From Cardinalis cardinalis (Eukaryota; Chordata; Aves; Passeriformes; Cardinalidae): a stretch of DNA of 64,000 bases. A program made the position numbers and the translations under genes. A model generated the notes under the pieces. That model searched no databases, had not been told where the DNA came from, and saw only the letters and a program-made list of their open reading frames with translations. Below are positions 1-9,989 of the stretch, one piece after another. Position 1 is the stretch's first letter; each line of letters starts with the position of its first letter. The stretch lies in the NCBI GenBank assembly GCA_014549065.1, contig JACDOX010000170.1, positions 185,956-249,955 of the forward strand. The letters are read 5' to 3'.

Positions 1-3000
1 ATGAATGTGACAGGAAGCCTCGCAGGGATGAATTCCAATTATCCATCATTAGTCCCTTTTGCCTTGTGATGTGCTCCAGGAAAGCATCAGAGTACAGGAA
101 AACAAATGAGTGCAAACTTAATTTTACAATCAACCCTTGCTGCTTTGGGGTCAGAAAATGGCAATATTCCTTTTGCATTGACACAGTGATCTTTGCCCTT
201 TGTTAAGGAATGAATGGCCATGAAAATGAGAGTTAAATNCAACTTATTTTCTCCTGCTAAATATTTCCCAACACAGTTCACTGAAGNGAGAGCAAAAGGT
301 AGGCATCCAAACTCTACAGACTTCTAGAACTGAACACAGGCTGCCAGGATAACCTCCCCTGAATAAAGCCTTGGGATTCTGGCTGTGGGGTGCTGGAATT
401 CGGGAAAATCAGCTGATTTCCAATGAGCTGGGACAGCTCCCTGGTGCATCCTGCCCACTTGTTCTCATGGCTGTTTTCCTGGAATTCTTGTGTGCATCAT
501 TTGTGTGGCTCCATCAGGAGGGCTCATATTCCTTACTCTCCCCAGAGAACAGATGAAATAATTNCACTTTGCTTCTGAGCAACTTCCACTCTGAGATCCT
601 GAGGACTTGGAGAACTTTGGCTGCTGTGGATCCTTTTGTGCTCAGCCATGCAGGCTTTAGTTTTTCTGTCTCCTCACACNGATTCCCCACACTTCTGACC
701 TTGCTGTTATTAGAATGTGATGGNAATGAGAGATTTTCCAGCATTCATGAGAGGCTGAGGCGTTCCAGGAGTGCTTTTCATCCCTGAGTGCCTGCATGGA
801 TCTCCCTAAGGACAGGGAACTTCTGGGATCATCCTCCCCATAGTGAAGACCAGACACGAGCAAGAGGAGACAGATTGATCCTAACAGTCCTGGAATATCT
901 TCTGCTCTCATTTTTCTTCCAGGGCTGTTGAGCTACAACTGACAAAAGACNCAAAACCAAAACAGCAGAGACAAAACCCCTGCAAAGCCACCCAGCAGGC
1001 TGGAGGTGCAATGTTTCCAAAACAGCCAATGGTTAGTTGCAAATTTGTCAACATTAAAAAAGACAATAGAAATAAAAAGCAAATAAAAGACTTCGAATTT
1101 CATTTTAACATCTTTCATCACTGCTGAATTTCCATAATTGCTAAAAATAAAGTAGGAGTGGANCAGAACAAGGTTTGAAAAGGAGAAAAAGAACAAAGTA
1201 CTCCAATAGCAAAAAATAAAAATCCCTCACAAGTTGTTTTCCTGTGACTGAAACCACATGTGAAATTGGGCCAAACATTCACAGTGCTGCTCCCAGGGCT
1301 CAAGTGATACCTACCAAGTAGTGTTTTTTCACTATTTCCTCTCTGAATTCTTGAGTTCGTTCCCTCGACCCTCTGGGGGTGTGTGGGCTCCGAGCCCAGC
1401 CCTCATTTGAACAGGACTGTTCCCATCTCAGGGCTGCCTCCTGTAGGTCCCATTATCAGGGGAAATTCCTGTAAGGGAATACTCTGGTCCTTCCCAAGGT
1501 GACCTTTCCCACTCCCACGCTGCCCTACAATTTTACCTCTTTTCAGTGCTGTAAGATTATAGGAGCCCCATGAACTCACAGTTCCTGCAGCAGCAGCCCA
1601 GAGCAAGCTCCTAAAGACAAATGGAAACGTCCTCCTGCATTGAAAACTTCCATTATTATCTTGTCTTTGCCAAACACCCCTTCAAATCTAGCAAGTTCTT
1701 TGCAGAGTTTGGTCGGTATTTTTGGNTGAATGCCCAAAAATTGGTGAGGGGCCATCAGAGCATGTAATGACAGGATAAGGGGGAANNGATTCCAGCTGAC
1801 AGAGAATAGGTTTAGGTTGGATGTTAGGAAGAAATCCCATCTTGTGAGGGTGGGGAGGCCCTGGAACAGGGTGCCCAGAGAGAGCAGCTGTGGCTGCCTT
1901 ATCCCTGGAACCCAAGACCAGGTTGGATGGGGCTGGGAGCAGCTCAGACCATTCTGGGATGTTATGAGCTCCTCAGCCTTTGAAGAACTGACCAAGACCC
2001 AGAATCAAACTAGTTCAGAAGCAAACATGTGGCCTTTGGTATTTGGGGGGAGGAATGTCTCCAGAGGGGCAGACTCCACTCCCTCCCTGGGCAGCCCGTT
2101 CCCCTGCTCTCCCCCAGTGCTGCTGCTCGGATTTATCCCTCGGTGCTGGAGCTATTTTAAGGCACAGTGTTTGCAGAGCTGCTCAAGGTGCTCAGCAGGC
2201 ACAGCTCTGCCCCTGGCTCTGGTGACAGCCCTTCTGTCACTGCCCCGGAGCCACTGCAGCCACTCGCAGCCTCCGCCTGCTGAAGCCATCCAGAGATTAG
2301 ATTTGATTACACAAGAATTCATTAGGATTATCTAATGATATTAGGCACCGCTACTCTGCCAAATTCCTGATGAGTAATGGCTTGTAGTATTGCAGCCATG
2401 TAGGAAACCCATAAAACTGTTCTCTGACCTTCGCTTCAGTTCCTGAGTCACAGGCTTCAGCTTCTGCATATCCTTGCTNCAGAGCCCCAGCTCCAACTCC
2501 TCTGGAGCTATTTTTAATCGAGAGCCAGTGCAGGGGAAGTTATGTCGATTTCAAAGCAGCTCTTCTGGGCTTGTTCCCATTCACCAGCGTTCTCCTGCTG
2601 CTGTAGAGAGGGAAACAAGCGAGTACACCTCTTCTGTTTCCCAAGAGGGAAACGAACAAGAACACCATTCCTACCTGTTACCCACGGCAGCGCGTGGCTC
2701 TGGGTGACAGTGAATGAATGAGGGAAATGTTTCCTTCACCTAATCCCAGTTAAAGCGATACAGTTGTTCTGCAGGCAAACATGGTACCCACCCTGCAGGG
2801 CTCTGGGCGCTGCCNGGCAGCCACAGAGGGCAGGAAAATCAGGGTGTAACTGTGGGGAATAACCTTGGCTAATATTTAAGGACAAATAATTACATAATAC
2901 AAAAATAAATGAAATATTACTATTTTTTATTCGCTGCTGGTCATTCTGGCTGAAGTGTTGATGACTAGTTAGCGATATCGCCGTGCAGTAATGTTAGTGA

Positions 3001-3296
3001 AGAGGAACTCCAGTGACACTCGCTATTTCCAGAGTTTGGAGCCGTTCCTGCAGAACAGCGACGACTCTGCTCAGCCAAGGGCTCGCACCTGAGTCACGGC
3101 AGAGGTGACAGCACCTGTGCAGGCAGGTGCTCACCTCAGCCCTCGCTTCCCGCTATTCTGCGCTCCCCCAACAGCGCTGACACCTGGTTTACTCAGTGTT
3201 TACTCAGGGTTAATTNTCGCAGCCTCTGTGCCCGGTACTCCCGTACGCTCGCCCCCCGCTCGCTCCAGGGCTCTGTGCGGACCGCCGGAACAAAAC
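1..3296. other. Upstream intergenic sequence with no recognisable gene
   Basis: No open reading frame here resembles a known protein. One CR1 fragment lies near 1805-1960. The block 2281-2400 is AT-rich with several TAAT/ATTA cores, and 2880-2960 is very AT-rich with a MEF2-like CTATTTTTTAT stretch; both could be regulatory but nothing in the sequence proves it. From about 3000 onward CpG density rises toward the ITPR1 promoter. In other vertebrates SUMF1 lies upstream of ITPR1 in the opposite direction (established synteny), but no SUMF1 exon is visible. Confidence 0.6.
1805..1960 (+). mobile_element. CR1 LINE 3' fragment
   Basis: The stretch reads like the 3' end of a bird CR1 element in sense orientation: 'taggttggatgttaggaaga', 'tggaacagggtgcccagag', then 'ccaggttggatggggctggg' and 'cagaccattctgggatgtta'. 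Part of the usual tail is deleted and the copy is diverged. It is truncated at its 5' side, as nearly all CR1 copies are. Confidence 0.75.
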
Positions 3297-3528
3297 ACAT
3301 CCACGTCCTCAACCGGTGGGGTTCGCCCCCATCACTGACCGCGCGGACAGAGGGGTCCATCCCCGTCCCTGACCGCACGGACCCGGGGGTCCATCCCCGT
3401 CCCTGACCGCGCGGACAGAGGGGTCCATCCCCATCACTAACCACACAGTCCCGGGGATCCATCCATGTCATCAACCGCATAGACAGAGGGAGTCCCTCTC
3501 CATCACTGACCGCACGGACCCGGAGGGT
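3297..3528. repeat. 34-bp GC-rich minisatellite, about 6.7 copies
   Basis: Units start at 3323, 3357, 3391, 3425, 3459 and 3494, with a partial unit at 3297-3322. The last two are 35 bp. The core is a 'ccatccccgtccctgaccgc' type sequence followed by either 'ggacagagggg' or 'ggacccggggg'. These two endings alternate unit by unit (3323, 3391, 3459 against 3357, 3425, 3494), giving a roughly 68-bp higher-order period. It ends about 40 bp before the first promoter motif. Confidence 0.9.
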
Positions 3529-3567
3529 CTCCGCTGTCAGCTGCCCCCGCCCGGAGCGCGGCGCGGG

Positions 3568-3586
3568 GCACGCTGGGAGCTGTAGT
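3568..3586 (-). promoter_or_regulatory. ZNF143/Staf-like site with ACTACA element
   Basis: The minus strand reads ACTACAGCTCCCAGCGTGC, a close match to the known vertebrate promoter motif ACTACAnnTCCCAnnATGC bound by ZNF143 (Staf). The site lies about 70 bp upstream of the TATA-like box. Binding is inferred from the motif only. Confidence 0.6.
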
Positions 3587-3632
3587 CCCGTGGGCCGCGC
3601 CCCCGCGGCGTCGCGGCGGCGGCAGGACTCGG

Positions 3633-3652
3633 TTACCCAGCATGCCCTGCCG
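3633..3652 (+). promoter_or_regulatory. Second ZNF143/Staf-like site
   Basis: The plus strand reads TTACCCAGCATGCCCTGCCG, similar to the ZNF143 SBS1 form (WCCCAnnATGCnnYGCG), without the ACTACA extension. It lies immediately upstream of the TATA-like box. Paired ZNF143 sites are common in CpG-island promoters; occupancy is inferred. Confidence 0.5.
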
Positions 3653-3654
3653 GT

Positions 3655-3662
3655 TATTTAAG
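3655..3662 (+). promoter_or_regulatory. ITPR1: TATA-like box (TATTTAAG)
   Basis: TATTTAAG sits in otherwise very GC-rich sequence, between the second ZNF143-like site and the probable first exon. A start site about 25-32 bases downstream would fall near 3685-3692, just before the first upstream ATG. Confidence 0.5.
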
Positions 3663-3692
3663 GCACGGCGGCGGGCGCGGAGCGCAGTGACC

Positions 3693-3710
3693 ATGTGGAC
3701 GCGCAGCTAA
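3693..3710 (+). other. Upstream ORF 1 in the ITPR1 5' leader (MWTRS)
   Basis: ATG TGG ACG CGC AGC TAA. The start has 'gacc' before it (A at -3... context gtgaccATGT), so initiation could be moderate. Located just downstream of the inferred start site, so inclusion in the mRNA depends on the exact start. Confidence 0.35.
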
Positions 3711-3759
3711 GGCGGCGGCGGGCGCAGCCTCCGGGAGCGGGACCGGGAGCGCCGCCGGT

Positions 3760-3783
3760 ATGGAGCTGCCGAGCTGTCCGTAG
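3760..3783 (+). other. Upstream ORF 2 in the ITPR1 5' leader (MELPSCP)
   Basis: ATG GAG CTG CCG AGC TGT CCG TAG, ending 25 bases before the donor at 3808. The +4 position is G and the -3 position is G, a fair initiation context. It is complete within exon 1 and so would precede the main ORF in any transcript using this exon. Confidence 0.4.
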
Positions 3784-3891
3784 CCCGCCCCGCCGCCTCC
3801 GCAGCCAGGTACGGCCGGGAGAGAGCGGGCACGGCTGGGCAGGGAGGGAGGCGGTGAGTGGCCGTCGGGACAGCCCCGTCCCGCAGCCCGA

Positions 3892-3994
3892 GGGATGCAG
3901 CTTGNTGCTGGGTGGGGACACTCGGGGATGCAGCCCGTTGCTAGGCGGGGATACCCGGGAATGCGGCCCGCTGCTGTGCAGGGATGCATTCCCG
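3892..3994. repeat. 33-bp tandem repeat, three copies, just inside intron 1
   Basis: Units begin at 3892, 3925 and 3958 with the pattern 'gggatgcagcnngntgctng' followed by 'gcggggata/ccccg'-like sequence; the third unit is about 37 bp. It lies in the CpG island less than 100 bp downstream of the exon 1 donor. Confidence 0.8.
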
Positions 3995-5934
3995 TGCTCG
4001 GCGGAGATGCCCGGCCGCCGCAGCCCTCGCGGGACCGGGCAGAGCCCCCTGCGCCGTCCCGGCGGTCCCGCAGCGCTACCGGAGCGGGGTCCCGGCCCCC
4101 GGAGCACGGCGGGCCCGGCAGCNCAGCTGCGCCTCCGCTCCAACTTTCCCCGTGGTTTTGCCCCCGCGCTCGGGGCTCGGCTGCGAGCGATGTTTGGCGT
4201 TATGTAAACACTCGTGAGCGCCGATGGGGACTTGGCTATGGGCGATCTTCCTCTTAAATGGTCAAAAAGCGGGCAGCTGTGGGTGGATGTTTCGGAGGGT
4301 CCCGCTGCCTGGCCTGACAGGCCAAATATTTGGCTGTTTCCTGGACTACAATAACTGGACTTCGGCGGGGGAAGGGGTGGGGGCACATGTGCATTCCCCA
4401 TGCGTGTACGTGGGATGTGCCACGGTCCCGAGCGGCTTCAGGGCTTCGTGCCGAGCGCCCGAGTCCTGCGGGTTCTTGGGGGCTGCTCGGGGGGCACGGG
4501 CTCCCTGTGCCCCTTTTTGTGCGGGCTTTTCCCGCAGGGAACGCGCTCCGTGCGGCGGGACCAGCCGGGGCTGCCTCAGCCCTTCCCCTCCCGGCCCCAG
4601 GTGGGTTCGCTCTGGCCGCCCGGAGTTTGTCTCAACAGACTCCAACAGGTGAAAGGCTTGAGTTGGATTTATTGCCGTGCAGCGGTTCTGTGCCTGCTCA
4701 GCNGCAGATGGATCGGGCTGCGGTCCTGCTGCTCACAAATCAGGAAGGGAGAACGTGGCTAATACAATCCAGAGCTTTGCCTGATGAAGATTTAGTGACT
4801 GCGAGTCGTGCGGGGAGTAGCGTGTGTGGGAGCCGCCGGTTTTATTTATTNGCGAGGCTCGGTACCTGTGCCCGTGTTTCATTTCTCAGCATGTGTTTAA
4901 TTATTTGCTTTGAGGCTGTTTTGCTGGGCTCAGGAATTAGCCCGGTATCCCAGGACTTCAGACGGGTTGAGCCGGAGGGTTGGCTGAGCGAGCCCAGGCC
5001 AGAGGCCCGAGGTGGAGCTGTTTTCCTTGCAGGGCTCAGCTGTGATGCCATGTGAGGCCAATATCCCTTCCTTCCCCTCGCTGCTTCCTCTGTGGCCACC
5101 TTAATGGGCCACCAGGCACTGGATTTCTTTTCTGTGCCTTAATTTACACCAATTTCCTCACANAGCAAGTATTCCCTGGTCCAAGTGCCTGGTGGCTGTG
5201 CTGGTGCGAGTGCCTGGAGCAATAACAGCGCTGCAGGCTGGAGCAGAGCGCTGGCTGCCCAGCGCTGGCTGCTCAGTGAGTGCAGAAAGCTGGTGGCATC
5301 CATCAGGCCAGAAATGCAGGGTTGACAGACACGAGGTGAAACAAACGTGGGAATTGACCGCTGTGGGACCCAGCAGCCTGAGCTGGTGTGAAGCTGTAGC
5401 GCTCAGTGTGCCTAAACCAAAAGAAGGAATCACTGTGAAAACAAAACCACAGTTGCAGCGTGTTTCAAAACAAGCTGATGCTGAGCTGATTATTTCTAAT
5501 GTTTTCTTTAAGCTGCCTCTTGTTTGTCAATAACAGGGATTTTTCTTGTTAAAATACCTTATTTCCCCAAGATTAAAGTGTTTACTTAGATGAGGGTTTT
5601 TTCTCCCATCTGCTTGTTTTGCAGTGTTAAGTCTTGGAAATAGTTTCCTCTTACCAGGTTTCATAAATTAGGAAGTAAACAAACAGGAGTAACTTTGGTT
5701 TGCCTTTGCAATCATGGGGTGGAGCTTAGCTCGGGGAAATGGTTTTTATGAGATGTGCTAATCCTGAACACCATCGTTGGAGGGTGGAGGAGGCCTCAGT
5801 GAAGAGCACGGGAGGGAGAGCATCTGGTTTATTTCTTTGATGGTGGTTGGTGGAGCTGCAGGTTTGGATGAATGGAGCTGTCCTGGGACTGATGAACAGG
5901 GTGGAGGGGGTGTAAGGGACAGTTGTGATCTCTG

Positions 5935-6165
5935 GTTATTAATGAGAAGTGTAATTTTGGGAAGAATTCTTCACTGAAAGGGCTGTCAGGCATTGGTAGG
6001 GGCTGCCCAGGGAGGTTGTGGAATCCCCAGCCCTGGAGATGTCCAAGCAACACTTGGATGTGGCTGTCAGTGCTCTGGGCTGGGGACAAGGGGAGGATTG
6101 GGCATAGCTTGGGCTCGATCATCCTGGGAATCTTTTCCAGCCTCAGTGGTTCTGTAACATGATCT
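5935..6165 (+). mobile_element. CR1 LINE 3' fragment
   Basis: Sense-strand CR1 landmarks occur in order: 'gggaagaattcttcactgaa', 'aggggctgcccagggaggtt', 'ggaatccccagccctggaga', 'cttggatgtggctgtcagtg', and a tail of 'gatcatcctgggaatctttt' and 'ccagcctcagtggttctgta'. 5'-truncated. Confidence 0.8.
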
Positions 6166-6719
6166 TATCCCCAGCACCATCAACCCTCTCCTGTTCCCTC
6201 AACAAACCTGTTTGGAGTCTAGGAAATGCAGAAATTGAGTTAAAGTGAAGAAATAATCTCGAGTCCTGGCAGCTCACAAGCGAGGGAGAGCTGCAAACCA
6301 CGATATGCTGCTCTTGTGTGGTGTGAGCTCTTACTGTGACTTTTTAGTAAGTCCTCTGCTAAACACAGCCCTGAATGTCCCTGATAGTGTGGCAAGCACG
6401 AGAACAGGGCACCTGCAGGGCTGTGGCAGGTTTGGGGTGAATTTTGGGGATCCAGCTCCTCCATACTGTGTGTGTGCCAGAGAAAAGGGAACAGCCCCAG
6501 GGGCTGGTCAAATTGGGGTGGTCCAGAAGTCTGTTCTGGAAGCAGAAGCTCCTTTTGGCTGCTTCTTGTCAGATGAGCTGGTCTCTAAATTGCTGAAATG
6601 GACAGCATTGAGGTGGAANTTCTTGTTCAGTGCTGTCAGGCTCGATTAAAACAGATCCCAGATACCCTGAGCCCTTGTCTGGTACCTGCCCTTGAATTGG
6701 AGCCATCAGAAGAGCAGGT

Positions 6720-6917
6720 GCTGCTTGTTCTGAGGAGCTCTTGGAGCAGCTGTAGCTGCTCTTGGCCACCTGGGCTCATTTGTGCCCCATCAGGCAAGAG
6801 ACCAGTGCCACCTGAGCTGCTTGTTCTGAGGAGCTCTTGGAGCAGCTGTAGCTGCTCTTGGCCACCTGGGCTCATTTGTGCCCCATCAGGCAAGAGACCA
6901 GTGCCACGTGAGCTGCC
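6720..6917. repeat. 96-bp tandem duplication
   Basis: Copy 1 is 6720-6815 and copy 2 is 6816-6911, followed by the first few bases of a third. The copies differ at one visible base near the end (cacctga against cacgtga), so the duplication is recent. It abuts the CR1 copy at 6948. Because 96 is a multiple of three, an ORF runs through both copies, but this is not evidence of coding. Confidence 0.9.
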
Positions 6918-6947
6918 CCAGCACTGGGGTGGCATCAGGAGCAGGGC

Positions 6948-7460
6948 AGTGCCTGTCCCTGCACTGGGCACTGCTGGGGCACCTCCAGGCTTGGGGGCAG
7001 CTCTGGGACCCTCGGTGCAAGAAAAACATGGAGGGGCTGGAGCNTGTCCAGAGATGGGAATGGAGCTGGGGAAGGGTCAGGAGCAGCTGGGAAAGGGGCT
7101 CAGCCTGGAGCAAAGGAGCTCGGGNGAAATTCTGGCTCTGCACAGCTCCTGCCAGGAGGGGACAGCCGGAGGGGTCGTGCTCTGCTNCAGGGAACAGGGA
7201 CAGGAGGAGAGGGAACGGCCTCAGGCTGGGCTGGGCAGGCTCAGGGTAAATATTAGGAAAAAGAACTTCACTTGAAAGAGTAGTCAAGCACTGCAATGGG
7301 CTGCCCAGGGAAGCAGCAGGGTCCCCATCCCTGCAGGTGCTGAAGGACTCAGCAGATGTGGCTCTTCCTGGCATGGTTGGGTGGGCACAGCGCCATCAGT
7401 TCAGCTCAACACCTGGGAGGTCTTTCCCAGCTTCCACGGTCCTGTGGTCCTGCCTGGTTT
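6948..7460 (+). mobile_element. CR1 LINE fragment, longest copy in the window
   Basis: Sense-strand CR1 body and tail: 'actgggcactgctggggcac', 'cagctctgggaccctcggtg', 'aagaaaaacatggaggggct', 'gggaacggcctcaggctggg', 'gggtaaatattaggaaaaag', 'aatgggctgcccagggaagc', 'catccctgcaggtgctgaag', then a tail ending near 'cccagcttccacggtcctgt'. At about 510 bp it extends into the region of the decayed reverse transcriptase 3' end, but no intact protein remains. Confidence 0.8.
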
Positions 7461-8061
7461 GTTGGCTGTGCTGGCTCCTCAGTGCTCAGCACGCTGCTTT
7501 GGAATATCTGATGTGTCAACTTGCAGGGTGTGCTGGGAGTCTTTGAGACATTATTACCCCATAAATACAAGATAGTTGTAGTTGTAGGATTGTCTTAAAG
7601 CCAGGAGGAATGTGAGGCTCCCGTGGGAGGTGGGATGAGGGTAGTGGCTCTGTAGTAGCTGGCAGACGAGCTGCTGGCTCGCCCGTGGGTGAGTGTGAGG
7701 GAAGGCAACCTCAGCAAAGCAGCTTATGGAGACCAAAGGGTTTAGAGGCAGAAAAGCATGTGCTGCTAGAAGGTTATGTAAATGTAACATCTCTTCACAA
7801 TGAGACTGTNGTGTAAATCCTGGTTCCTAAAGATCTGTATTACTGTACGTCCCAAATTAGTTTCTTCTGCTAAGATAGCAACAGAAACTGAAGGTGCTTG
7901 GGTGGCCTGGNGCCTTTTTTTGTGCTGTTTGTGTGTGATAATGCACAAGGGGTGTTAAAAGCTGCCCAGTTTCCTCCAGTGGCCTGTGCTGGCTGGGGAC
8001 AGGTGCGGCTTTATGGGCTGAGAGAGCAGTAGAGAGTGTCCTGTGCTGCAGGGCCAGATGC

Positions 8062-8191
8062 TGGCTGTGTCCATGGCTGTTCCAAGTGATTCCTGTGCAG
8101 CCCAGCCTCTCCTGGAGGAGAGAGGCTGTATCCATGGCTGTGTCCATGGCTGTTCCAAGTGATTCCTGTGCAGCCCAGCCTCTCCTGGAGG
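8062..8191. repeat. 73-bp period tandem duplication
   Basis: A 57-bp block (8062-8118) recurs identically at 8135-8191, separated by 16 bp that partly repeat the theme 'ggctgtatccatggctg'. Exact identity suggests a recent duplication. Confidence 0.85.
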
Positions 8192-8502
8192 CTGCTGCAG
8201 GAGGCAGGATGCCAAAACTGCACGGGCTTTGATCTGGCTCGATATTCCTGTCTAATTTCTGCTCCCCACGGACACTACAAAAGGACTACAGCAATTATTG
8301 NCTCATTCTCTGTCTTGGCATGAGCAGGCAGTGGCTGGGGATGGAGGCAGATCCCTCTTTCCAGGGTGCTGCAAGTATTTGTTAGATTGGCAGAGGNGTC
8401 CAGAGGCNCCTGTGTGGCTCTTGCTTGTGCTCNACCTGTTGAGAATGTACATTTCCAGGTCTTCAGGGCACTTGTGGTTTATGGGGCCANATTTGCTGAG
8501 AA

Positions 8503-8668
8503 AAGCCGTGGCTGCTTCATCTCTGGAAGTGTCCAAGGCCAGGCTGGACAGGGCTTGGAGCAATGTGGGGTAGAGGAAGGTGTCCCTGCCCATGGCCAGG
8601 GGTGCAGTGAGATCATCTTCAAGGTTCCTTCCAACCCAAACCATTCTGGGATTGTGTTCTTTGAAAAA
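8503..8668 (+). mobile_element. CR1 LINE 3' fragment
   Basis: Contains 'tctctggaagtgtccaaggc', 'caggctggacagggcttgga', 'ggtgtccctgcccatggcca' and the typical tail 'ccttccaacccaaaccattc' in sense orientation. Confidence 0.85.
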
Positions 8669-9011
8669 GATGAAATGGAAACTACAGGAACTGTAATTCA
8701 AGNGAGGAAAGCTACAACATTCAGCTGTGGATTCTGAACTCAGAGGAGTTTCATTTTCATGCTTGTGGTTTTGGTTAAGCTTGTCAAAACTTGGATCAGA
8801 ACTTCCTAGCAGCGTTCTATGGAGAATAAAATGTCAGTTGATATCTGAGCAAGTTAACCCTCTGGAGAGAAAATGGGTTGGATATGTGCATGGAAGTCTG
8901 TGTTCCTTGATTCTGGATTTGTGGCTTGTGGCAATGTAACTGCAGCCTCANGTGCCAGAACACCAACATGAAGAGTGCTGCAGGAAGCTGAGTGTTCATA
9001 TCTCACTGCTC

Positions 9012-9130
9012 ATCTTCCCTGAGGTGTCCAAGGCCAGGCTGGACAGGGTTTGGAGCTGGTCTAGTGGAAGGGAGTAGAATGAGATGGTCTTTCAGGTCCC
9101 TTCAAGCCAAACCAGTCTGTGACTCTGTTC
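9012..9130 (+). mobile_element. CR1 LINE 3' fragment
   Basis: Short sense copy: 'gaggtgtccaaggccaggct', 'gtttggagctggtctagtgg', 'cttcaagccaaaccagtctg'. Very similar in layout to the neighbour at 8503. Confidence 0.85.
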
Positions 9131-9989
9131 GTTTGGCTGCAGAGGTGATCAAAGGAGCAGGGATAGCTCTGAGAGATGGAAATGCCAGATGTTTCTGGGT
9201 TGGGATGTTGGGTAATGCCTTTGCTTTTGGAATAATGTGGTGCTGAGCTCTAGGGGAAGAGGCTCGGTTGGTTGAACCCAGTGTCACAGTGGACACAGGC
9301 AGTTCATCCTCTCCTCAGCTGGTGCATGATGTTCTGTGGTCAGAGGATGATAATCTCTGGGCATGCACNTGGAAGAAATTTCTGATCGTAGTAGGCCAAA
9401 AAAGTGGCTGCTGCCCAAAGGCTGCACTTTGTTTTTTTATTTTATGCAATTGTTTAGTAGCAGTTTTGCATGAAACTTGTATAAACATTTCTTTGTGCCT
9501 TGGCCCATCCTGTCCACTTCTTCAGAAATTCAGAAATCTGCCAAGANGTTGTGAAGAAGAAAGCTTTGTTTGCAGTCCAGCTCTGTCCCATCTGCATCCC
9601 ACTCCAAGGAGAAATGCATGGCCCCAGATGCAGACACTGACCTCAGCTGGCTGATGGTGCCTGATCCCAAGGGTTAATTGAGAACTTCTGATTAAAATAA
9701 CTCTGCAGTCCTTGGCTGCTCCTCTCTTAAGTNTTCAGTAGATTCAGATGCTGATGCTCGTGGGTGGTTCAGCATTTTGAACCTTTGCCTTCTGGAAAAT
9801 TACAGTTGGGAGGCCAACAGGTACAAGGCAGCCTGGGAACTGGAGCCTTCATCTGTAATGCAGCCCGGCCCATCGGGGCTTTGGAGCTCAAAGTAGGTCC
9901 CCTGGCCACCAGTGGCTCTCCACACGTGCTCATCATGTGCTGGCAGTGGCTCCTCCTCTTGGGCTGGTTGTCCCGGGGCTGAGGTTTTA

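Larger units (their letters stand above)
3688..3808 (+). other. ITPR1: Probable non-coding exon 1 of ITPR1
   Basis: The right boundary is a consensus donor: gccag|gtacgg, exon end 3808. The left boundary is inferred from the TATA-like box and could be off by tens of bases. The exon is GC-rich, lacks a long ORF, and contains two short upstream ORFs (3693-3710 and 3760-3783). It would splice to the ATG exon at 18156, directly or through another small non-coding exon in intron 1 that I could not identify. Known ITPR1 genes have non-coding 5' exons, which fits. A 5' RNA end would be needed to fix the start. Confidence 0.55.
3230..4640. promoter_or_regulatory. ITPR1: CpG island containing the probable ITPR1 promoter
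   Basis: CpG dinucleotides are rare across most of the window but dense here, especially 3540-4200, where the sequence is strongly GC-rich with GC-box-like strings (gcccccgccc near 3543, ccgcgcccccgcgg near 3595). The island lies about 14 kb upstream of the ATG exon of ITPR1 on the same strand and contains a TATA-like box, two ZNF143-like sites and a consensus splice donor. A CpG-island promoter with a far-upstream non-coding first exon is the usual arrangement for ITPR1. Assignment to ITPR1 is by position and architecture; no transcript evidence is available here. Confidence 0.75.

Noticed and set aside
1817..2335. Plus-strand ORF of 172 codons upstream
   Set aside because: Its first third lies inside a CR1 fragment and the rest shows no recognisable domain or codon bias.
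3297..3528. Regular 34-bp repeats resembling a CRISPR array at first glance
   Set aside because: Units are contiguous, diverged and without unique spacers, and the setting is a vertebrate promoter; it is a minisatellite.
3658..4401. Long minus-strand ORF (247 codons) and overlapping plus-strand ORFs in the CpG island
   Set aside because: GC-rich sequence has few stop codons; the peptide is low-complexity (Pro, Arg, Ala, Ser), overlaps open frames on the other strand and resembles no family.
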